From assembly GCA_947456345.1 (NCBI GenBank), contig CANGQU010000050.1, positions 1 through 5,987 on the forward strand: a stretch of 5,987 nucleotides of DNA, written 5' to 3'. The notes under the pieces are model-generated. The model searched no databases. It was not told the DNA's origin and saw only the letters and a program-made list of their open reading frames with translations. Position 1 is the stretch's first letter; every line of letters starts with the position of its first letter. This document shows, piece by piece, positions 1 through 4,258 of the stretch. The DNA comes from Alphaproteobacteria bacterium. GTDB lineage: Bacteria > Pseudomonadota > Alphaproteobacteria > SHNJ01. The position numbers and the translations under genes were made by a program.

Positions 1-371
1 GCTTCATCGCGCTGCAATTGTTCCCGGCCATCATAAAAGGGGCGGATCATCGGTACCAGCATATCCTGGGCGGCTTTGGGCGCGTTTTGCCAATAGCGCT
101 CGGGCTGTTTATCCCAGGCTTTAAGATCAGCACATAGAATGAATAGAACGCTGGCATCGGTGACTTGGGATTGATCCCAAGCGGCGGCCCGGAGTTTTTT
201 GCGCAATTCGGGATCGGTTGCTACCACAAAGCGCCAATTTTGGATGTTGAATGACGTTGGCGAGTGTGCGGCCAATTCCGTCAATTTGGTCAAATCCGCA
301 TCCGGCATAGTGAATTTAGGGTCGTATTGCTTGACCGAGCGGCGGGCGATAATGGCATCCAAGGTATTCAT
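1..371 (-). CDS. Nitroreductase-family flavoprotein, 3'-truncated by window edge
   Basis: This is the N-terminal 123 residues of a nitroreductase-like, FMN-dependent NAD(P)H oxidoreductase; the reading frame is open to base 1, so the C-terminal part lies outside the window. The protein begins MNTLDAIIARRSVKQYDP. The RRSVKQYD stretch (residues 10-17) is the typical family start, whose arginines bind the FMN phosphate, and SPTSFNIQNWRF (37-48) is the second flavin-pocket segment. WDQSQVTDASVLFILCAD (65-82) matches the central strand of the family. The family reduces nitroaromatics, quinones or enones in the cytoplasm, but the true substrate cannot be told from this fragment. The ATG at 369-371 is supported by AGGA at 380-383, eight bases upstream. 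It diverges from the arginine-dihydrolase-like gene with 87 bases between. Family assignment is firm; the specific function is unknown. Confidence 0.9.
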   Translation of the reverse strand, partial: MNTLDAIIARRSVKQYDPKFTMPDADLTKLTELAAHSPTSFNIQNWRFVVATDPELRKKLRAAAWDQSQVTDASVLFILCADLKAWDKQPERYWQNAPKAAQDMLVPMIRPFYDGREQLQRDE

Positions 372-458
372 GGCTAGATTCCTGTCAAAAAAGATTAACA
401 ATTTGTTGGTTGGCAAAACCGCGCGGTCTTGGTAACCAAAGGACGAAATGGATTTAGC
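372..458. other. Divergent intergenic region with short palindromes
   Basis: This 87-base gap separates two divergently transcribed genes and must carry at least part of both promoters. I could not identify a convincing -35/-10 pair on either strand. It contains a perfect 10-bp palindrome ACCGCGCGGT (418-427), followed immediately by a 5-1-5 inverted repeat TTGGT-A-ACCAA (429-439). Either could be a protein-binding site, but short palindromes also arise by chance and no cognate regulator is known. Confidence 0.3.
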
Positions 459-1334
459 ATGAATAATTTCAAGTACAAGGCCGATTCGGCGCAAACGATT
501 TTGATGTGTCCACCAGATTTTTTTAATGTGGATTATGTTATCAACCCCTGGATGCAAAGCAATTGCGGCAAGGTGAATGCGGCCACGGCACAGGGACAGT
601 GGGAAAACCTCCGGCAAAAATTGGCTGCTGCGGGTAATGTCGTCACTATGCCTTCACAGCCCGGTTTGCCCGATTTGGTCTTCACCGCCAACGCCGGATT
701 AGTTTATGGCGATGTTTTTATTCCAAGCAGATTTCGTTCGAGCGAGCGTCAAGGCGAAGAGCCGCATTTCCACCAATGGTTCGCCAATGCCGGGTACAAA
801 ATTCCCGATTGGCCCAAAGATGTTTATTTCGAGGGCGCGGGCGACGCGTTGTTGGATCGCAGCCATGCGATGCTATGGGCTGGTTATGGCTTTCGCAGCG
901 ATGCGAACGCACAATGGTTCTTGGCCGAGATTTTGCAAATTCCCGTACAAAGTCTAGAGCTGGTCGATCCAAGATTCTATCATTTGGATACTTGTTTCTG
1001 TCCGCTATCGGATGGGTATCTAATGTATTACCCAAGGGCATTCAGCCATGCCAGCCTGGTGGCGATCGAAGCCATGGTGCCGCCCGAACAGCGCATTATT
1101 GTCCCCGAAGCCGACGCGGTAGAATTCGCCTGTAATGCGGTCGAATTGGATCGCCATTTGTTTATGAACCATGCCAGCGCAGGATTACAGGCCCGTCTGT
1201 TCGAGGCCGGGTTTGGCGTTACGGTCTGTCCGCTTGGCGAATTTTTGAAATCGGGCGGGACAGCAAAATGCCTGACCATCAAATTGGTCGAGGCGCCATA
1301 TTCCGGCGCCATGCTCGCCAGCGCCGCCGCCTAA
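459..1334 (+). CDS. argZ: ArgZ/AgrE-like arginine dihydrolase (guanidino-group hydrolase), stand-alone domain
   Basis: Predicted cytoplasmic enzyme of the amidinotransferase/DDAH fold, 291 residues. Its closest recalled relative is the N-terminal domain of cyanobacterial arginine dihydrolase, which converts arginine to ornithine, ammonia and CO2. Shared blocks, numbered from the [11 protein letters not shown] (25-32), [10 protein letters not shown] (71-80), ERQGEEPHF (96-104), [11 protein letters not shown] (124-134), [11 protein letters not shown] (173-183), [11 protein letters not shown] (218-228) and [11 protein letters not shown] (263-273). The candidate nucleophile is Cys271 and the general base His175. 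Asn78 in the TAN motif sits 193 residues before the cysteine, the same spacing I recall for the discriminating Asn71 and Cys264 of Synechocystis ArgZ. The C-terminal ornithine-processing domain of the cyanobacterial proteins is absent. The in-frame TTG at 429 would add ten residues; I prefer the ATG because homologous sequence begins soon after it. No strong Shine-Dalgarno is present. Alternatives are a DDAH-like or another guanidine hydrolase. Confidence 0.82.
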   Translation: MNNFKYKADSAQTILMCPPDFFNVDYVINPWMQSNCGKVNAATAQGQWENLRQKLAAAGNVVTMPSQPGLPDLVFTANAGLVYGDVFIPSRFRSSERQGEEPHFHQWFANAGYKIPDWPKDVYFEGAGDALLDRSHAMLWAGYGFRSDANAQWFLAEILQIPVQSLELVDPRFYHLDTCFCPLSDGYLMYYPRAFSHASLVAIEAMVPPEQRIIVPEADAVEFACNAVELDRHLFMNHASAGLQARLFEAGFGVTVCPLGEFLKSGGTAKCLTIKLVEAPYSGAMLASAAA

Positions 1335-1837
1335 TCCATTTTCCATTCGGGGCGAATAAAGTTACAGGTGTAGCCATGCGGATAGCGTTCCAGGTAATCT
1401 TGGTGCGCGGCTTCGGCGGCGTAAAAAACACCGGTTTCTAAGGTTGTGACCACCGGCCCCGGCCATTTGCCGGAACGGTTGACACGCTCGATTGTGGCAA
1501 CTGCGATATCATGCTGCGCCTGATTTTGATAAAATATCGCCGAACGGTATTGGGTGCCCCGGTCATTCCCTTGGCGATTGAGGGTAGTGGGATCGTGAAT
1601 CTGAAAAAAGAAATTCAGAATCCGCTGAAAATTCGTAATGCCGGGATCAAAGACGATTTCCAATGCCTCGGCATGACCGGTGGTGCCCATTTTTACCTGA
1701 TCGTAATTGGCGCTGCCAGTCGAGCCGCCAATATAGCCGACACAAGTGTCAATAACCCCTGGCTGTTTGCGGAATAAATCCTGCATCCCCCAAAAACATC
1801 CCCCGGCGAGAACGGCGGTTTCTGTGATTTTGTCCAT
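1331..1837 (-). CDS. msrA: Peptide methionine (S)-S-oxide reductase MsrA
   Basis: MsrA reduces the S-epimer of methionine sulfoxide, free or in proteins, using thioredoxin, and so repairs oxidative damage in the cytoplasm. The 168-residue protein is full length for a compact MsrA. The catalytic motif GCFWG lies at 13-17 with nucleophile Cys14. GHAEALEI (54-61) carries the conserved active-site glutamate Glu57, and [19 protein letters not shown] (81-99) carries Asp92 and Tyr97. The C-terminal HGYTC segment supplies Cys158, the probable resolving cysteine, as in the short MsrA type with one C-terminal cysteine. A third cysteine, Cys32, precedes the VGYIGG motif. The start ATG has AAAGG at 1845-1849, seven bases upstream. 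No MsrB domain is fused. It lies 60 bases downstream of the ArsR-family gene on the same strand, so co-transcription is possible. Its TAG stop overlaps the TAA of the convergent argZ-like gene. Confidence 0.97.
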   Translation of the reverse strand: MDKITETAVLAGGCFWGMQDLFRKQPGVIDTCVGYIGGSTGSANYDQVKMGTTGHAEALEIVFDPGITNFQRILNFFFQIHDPTTLNRQGNDRGTQYRSAIFYQNQAQHDIAVATIERVNRSGKWPGPVVTTLETGVFYAAEAAHQDYLERYPHGYTCNFIRPEWKMD

Positions 1838-1897
1838 GATTATACCTTTGTGTTATTTGTACGAACTACGGTTTAATACGCGCTAAATGGATTTTGG
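1838..1897. other. Short gap between arsR-like gene and msrA
   Basis: These 60 bases hold the msrA ribosome-binding site but no terminator hairpin, which is compatible with read-through from the regulator into msrA. TATAAT occurs on the minus strand directly before the msrA ATG (1839-1844), but no matching -35 box lies at a suitable distance, so I do not call a promoter. A partial copy (7 of 9 bases) of the half-site found in the 2284-2310 repeat occurs at 1863-1871 without a partner. Confidence 0.35.
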
Positions 1898-2251
1898 TTA
1901 CGCCCGCTTGGATTTTCTCTTGGCGCTGTTTTGCCGCTGATAGGCGTTGACAATGCCGCTGATTAGATCGCCAAACTTATCCGCCAATTCCGTACAGCGG
2001 GTGGTGTTGCGGATTTCAACGCCTTGGCGTTGACTACGGATCAACCCGGCCTCGCGCAAAACCTTGATATGTTGCGACAGGCTGGATTTAGGTAGTTTGC
2101 GATTTTTAACCTCGCCATAAGCAGAGCACGGCTTGGCGCAATCCGCCGCCGCCATGGACATAAAAATTTCGACGCGCACTGGATCGGACAGGGCGTATAA
2201 AATCCCCTCGACCGTAACGTCGGTGATTGCCGGGTGTATAATAGGCCGCAT
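1898..2251 (-). CDS. ArsR-family winged-helix transcriptional regulator
   Basis: A 117-residue DNA-binding protein, the usual size for ArsR/SmtB-type repressors, which bind as dimers and leave DNA when the signal is sensed. ALSDPVRVEIF (20-30) is the conserved second-helix segment. KSSLSQHIKVLREAGLI (55-71) is the helix-turn-helix with recognition helix, and RSQRQGVEIRN (72-82) is the wing. The start MRPIIHP matches the N-terminus I recall for this subgroup, which supports this ATG even though no Shine-Dalgarno precedes it; a leaderless transcript is possible. The classical metal motif ELCVCD is absent. Instead there are Cys38 and Cys42 (CAKPC) before the recognition helix, and Cys86 after the wing. 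A thiol-based redox or electrophile sensor is therefore a reasonable inference but not shown. The C-terminal tail (107-117) is rich in Lys and Arg. It is divergent from the SDR and ene-reductase operon, which it probably represses together with itself. Confidence 0.92.
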   Translation of the reverse strand: MRPIIHPAITDVTVEGILYALSDPVRVEIFMSMAAADCAKPCSAYGEVKNRKLPKSSLSQHIKVLREAGLIRSQRQGVEIRNTTRCTELADKFGDLISGIVNAYQRQNSAKRKSKRA

Positions 2252-2270
2252 GGGGATAAGTTAGCACGCC

Positions 2271-2298
2271 TTGACAACAAGTACAATAGTTCCAGAAT
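2271..2298 (+). promoter_or_regulatory. Possible sigma70-type promoter of the SDR-nemA operon
   Basis: A perfect -35 box TTGACA (2271-2276) is followed, after 16 bases, by CAGAAT (2293-2298), which matches 4 of 6 positions of the -10 consensus. Transcription would start near 2305, leaving a leader of about 50 bases before the SDR gene. The -10 lies inside the inverted repeat at 2284-2310, as expected for a repressed promoter. A second, weaker option is TTGAAC (2300-2305) with TATTTT (2324-2329) and an 18-base spacer. Confidence 0.4.
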
Positions 2299-2310
2299 AT
2301 TGAACTATTG
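2284..2310. promoter_or_regulatory. Inverted repeat, probable operator of the ArsR-family regulator
   Basis: CAATAGTTC (2284-2292) and GAACTATTG (2302-2310) are exact reverse complements separated by nine bases, giving a 27-bp dyad. It sits in the AT-rich 105-base gap between the divergent regulator and SDR genes, where an autoregulating repressor would bind. The half-site centres are about 18 bp apart, less than two helical turns, which is compatible with a dimeric winged-helix protein. A terminator role is unlikely because no T-run follows directly and it lies upstream of both genes. Confidence 0.65.
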
Positions 2311-2345
2311 GATTTTAAATTTGTATTTTTATTCACCCCAACTCA

Positions 2346-2350
2346 TGGAG
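2346..2350 (+). promoter_or_regulatory. Ribosome-binding site deciding the SDR start
   Basis: TGGAG lies six bases before the ATG at 2357. It selects this start over the in-frame ATG at 2345, which overlaps the site and has no Shine-Dalgarno of its own, and over earlier in-frame codons that would add non-homologous residues. Confidence 0.75.
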
Positions 2351-2356
2351 ATTATT

Positions 2357-3106
2357 ATGGGCAAGTTAAACGGTAAAATCGCATTAATCACGGGCGGTAA
2401 TAGCGGCATGGGCCTGGCTACCGCCAAAACTTTTGTGGCCGAGGGGGCCAAGGTGATCATCACCGGCCGCCGCCAAAAAGATTTGGACGAAGCGGTCAAA
2501 TTACTGGGCAGCAATGCCACGGGATTGCAGGGCGACGTTTCCAGCATGGCGGATTTGGATCGTCTGTTCGCCGTGATCAAGGATAAATTCGGCCATCTGG
2601 ACATTTTATTCGCCAATGCCGGTATCGGCGAATTGGCGCCGTTGGGCCATGTCACCGAAGAGCATTTCGACAAGCAATTTAACGTCAACGTCAAAGGCTT
2701 GTTCTTTACCGTGCAAAAAGCGTTGCCGTTATTACGCGATGGCAGCTCGATCATATTGAATGCGTCGATTGCTGGTTACAAGGGCATGGAAGCGTTCAGT
2801 GTCTACAGCGCCACCAAAGCGGCTGTGCGCTCGTTTGCCCGCAGTTGGACGGTCGATTTGAAGGCACGCAAAATCCGCGTCAATGCGATCAGCCCGGGGC
2901 CGATTGAAACGCCGATTTTCGGGAAAATGGGCCTTAGCGCCGATCAAGCCCAAGGTTTCAAGGACGCCATGCCCATTATGGTGCCGATGGGCCGCATGGG
3001 GCAGGGCGAGGAAATCGCAAAAACGGTGTTGTATTTGGCATCCGATGATAGCAGCTATGTCACCGGCATTGATCTCAGCGTCGATGGCGGCATGGCGCAG
3101 GTTTAG
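2357..3106 (+). CDS. Short-chain dehydrogenase/reductase (classical SDR)
   Basis: A 249-residue Rossmann-fold oxidoreductase, the standard length for classical SDRs. The cofactor motif TGGNSGMG spans 12-19. TGRR (36-39), with Arg38 and Arg39 at the end of the second strand, points to NADP(H) rather than NAD(H). NAG is at 87-89. The catalytic tetrad is Asn111, Ser137, Tyr150 and Lys154 (YSATK), and PG is at 180-181. The C-terminal SVDGGMAQV is typical of the family. No signal peptide or membrane segment is visible, so it is cytoplasmic. It is the first gene of a two-gene operon with the NemA-like ene-reductase, 24 bases apart. A plausible joint role is reduction of reactive carbonyl or quinone compounds, with the SDR acting on C=O and the ene-reductase on C=C; this is inferred from context only. 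SDR substrate specificity cannot be read from sequence. Confidence 0.95.
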   Translation: MGKLNGKIALITGGNSGMGLATAKTFVAEGAKVIITGRRQKDLDEAVKLLGSNATGLQGDVSSMADLDRLFAVIKDKFGHLDILFANAGIGELAPLGHVTEEHFDKQFNVNVKGLFFTVQKALPLLRDGSSIILNASIAGYKGMEAFSVYSATKAAVRSFARSWTVDLKARKIRVNAISPGPIETPIFGKMGLSADQAQGFKDAMPIMVPMGRMGQGEEIAKTVLYLASDDSSYVTGIDLSVDGGMAQV

Positions 3107-3116
3107 ATACTTGTTT

Positions 3117-3124
3117 AAGAGGAG
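3117..3124 (+). promoter_or_regulatory. Strong Shine-Dalgarno of the NemA-like gene
   Basis: AAGAGGAG ends six bases before the ATG at 3131. It is a near-ideal match to the 16S anti-SD and the strongest ribosome-binding site in the window. It suggests that the ene-reductase is translated efficiently and independently of the preceding SDR gene. Confidence 0.8.
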
Positions 3125-3130
3125 AGTGAA

Positions 3131-4243
3131 ATGACGACATTATTCGATCCCATTACGATGGGTGACGTTGCCTTACAAAATCGTATTGTCATGGCGCCAT
3201 TGACGCGCATGCGGACCAAGCAGCCGGGCAATATTCCAACCGCTCTTAATGCGGAATATTATGCCCAGCGCGCCAGTGCTGGTTTGATAATTACCGAGGC
3301 AACGCAAATTAGCCAACAGGGCCAGGGGTATCCCGCCACGCCCGGCATCCACAGCGCCGAGCAGGTTGAGGGATGGAAATTGGTAACCAAGGAGGTGCAT
3401 GCGGCGGGTGGAAAAATATTTTTGCAGCTCTGGCATGTTGGCCGTATATCGCATCCATCGTTGCAACCCAACGGTGCGCAGCCGGTGGCGCCATCGGCGA
3501 TTCCTGCCGCCAACAGCGGCACCTTTACCGCCGATTGGCAGCCCACGCCGATTTTGATGCCGCGTGCGCTAGAGACGGCGGAAATCGCGGGTATCATCGC
3601 CGATTTTAAACAGGGCGCTGTCAATGCGAAAGCCGCCGGTTTTGATGGGGTCGAGGTGCATGGCGCGAATGGGTATTTGCTGGATCAATTTTTGCATGAC
3701 GGATCAAATAAACGTAGCGATCAGTATGGCGGGTCGATTGAAAACCGCGCACGTTTGTTGTTAGAAACAACCGACGCCGCGATTGCGGTTTGGGGCAAGG
3801 GACGCGTTGGTGTGCGTTTGTCGCCCTATGGCACATTCAACGACATGCACGATAGCGATCCGGTGGCGTTGTTCACCTATGTGCTAGCCGAATTAGATAA
3901 GCGCGGTGTTGCGTATGCGCATGTGATTGAACCACGCTCCTCGGCGGCGGGTGGTGCCGATGGTAATATCGATAACGTGCCAGGCACGGCGCAGTTGTTT
4001 CGTGGCGCATTTAAAGGCGTGTTGATTTCCGCCGGCGGGTATACGGGGGACGAAGCCCAGCAAGCTGTACTGAACGGCATTAGCGATGCCATAGCGTTTG
4101 GGCGTATGTTTATCAGTAATCCTGATTTGCCCGCGCGATTAAAGACTGGCGCGGCGTTAAACCGGTATGACCGCAGCACGTTTTATGGCGGTGATGCCAA
4201 AGGCTATACGGATTATCCGAGCTTACAGGCCAAAGCGGCCTAA
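3131..4243 (+). CDS. nemA: NemA-like alkene reductase (Old Yellow Enzyme family)
   Basis: A 370-residue FMN-dependent (beta/alpha)8-barrel ene-reductase, collinear with E. coli N-ethylmaleimide reductase (about 365 residues). The family uses NAD(P)H to reduce activated C=C bonds in maleimides, enones, quinones and some nitro compounds or nitrate esters. Visible landmarks: NRIVMAPLTRMR (17-28) with Thr25 near the flavin; EYYAQRASAGLIITEATQIS (42-61); LQLWHVGRISHPSLQP (98-113) with Gln99; VEVHGANGYLLDQF (174-187) carrying His177 and Asn180, which bind the substrate carbonyl, and Tyr182 as proton donor; DQYGGSIENRARLLLE (197-212); Arg229; FGRMFISNPDL (323-333); and the end FYGGDAKGYTDYPSL (351-365). 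The His/Asn pair resembles yeast OYE, whereas I recall a His/His pair in E. coli NemA. It is the second gene of the SDR operon, under likely control of the divergent ArsR-type regulator, as NemR controls nemA in E. coli. It converges with the ABC-F gene. Confidence 0.93.
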   Translation: MTTLFDPITMGDVALQNRIVMAPLTRMRTKQPGNIPTALNAEYYAQRASAGLIITEATQISQQGQGYPATPGIHSAEQVEGWKLVTKEVHAAGGKIFLQLWHVGRISHPSLQPNGAQPVAPSAIPAANSGTFTADWQPTPILMPRALETAEIAGIIADFKQGAVNAKAAGFDGVEVHGANGYLLDQFLHDGSNKRSDQYGGSIENRARLLLETTDAAIAVWGKGRVGVRLSPYGTFNDMHDSDPVALFTYVLAELDKRGVAYAHVIEPRSSAAGGADGNIDNVPGTAQLFRGAFKGVLISAGGYTGDEAQQAVLNGISDAIAFGRMFISNPDLPARLKTGAALNRYDRSTFYGGDAKGYTDYPSLQAKAA

Positions 4244-4258
4244 ATAAGGTTAGGCTGC
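4235..4258. terminator. Hairpin spanning two convergent stop codons, possible weak terminator
   Basis: GCGGCCTAA (4235-4243) can pair with TTAGGCTGC (4250-4258) across a six-base loop. The nine-pair stem has one G-U wobble in the plus-strand RNA; the minus-strand RNA has an A-C mismatch there. The TAA stops of both flanking genes form the loop-proximal part of the stem. No U-run follows on the plus strand, and only three U follow shortly after the stem on the minus strand, so a canonical intrinsic terminator is doubtful. Confidence 0.4.

Noticed and set aside
199..435. Plus-strand open frame of 78 codons
   Set aside because: It runs antisense to the nitroreductase gene, whose minus-strand frame has clear family motifs and a good ribosome-binding site; the translated product resembles nothing and has no plausible start signal.
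1292..1310. GGCGCC-N7-GGCGCC near the end of the argZ-like gene as a terminator
   Set aside because: The arms are only 6 bp, lie inside the coding sequence and are not followed by a T-run. It is more likely codon-driven repetition.
718..1312. Several open frames in other phases and on the minus strand inside the argZ-like gene
   Set aside because: They are shadows of a gene with strong conserved motifs throughout; none has a convincing ribosome-binding site or a recognisable protein.
1839..1844. TATAAT on the minus strand directly before the msrA ATG as a -10 box
   Set aside because: The position 17 bases upstream has no -35-like hexamer, and a normal Shine-Dalgarno overlaps the spacer, so a dedicated promoter here is not supported.
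2234..2356. N-terminal extension of the SDR frame upstream to 2234
   Set aside because: The extra 41 residues do not look like SDR sequence, would read through the operator and promoter region, and the ATG at 2357 has a well-placed TGGAG.
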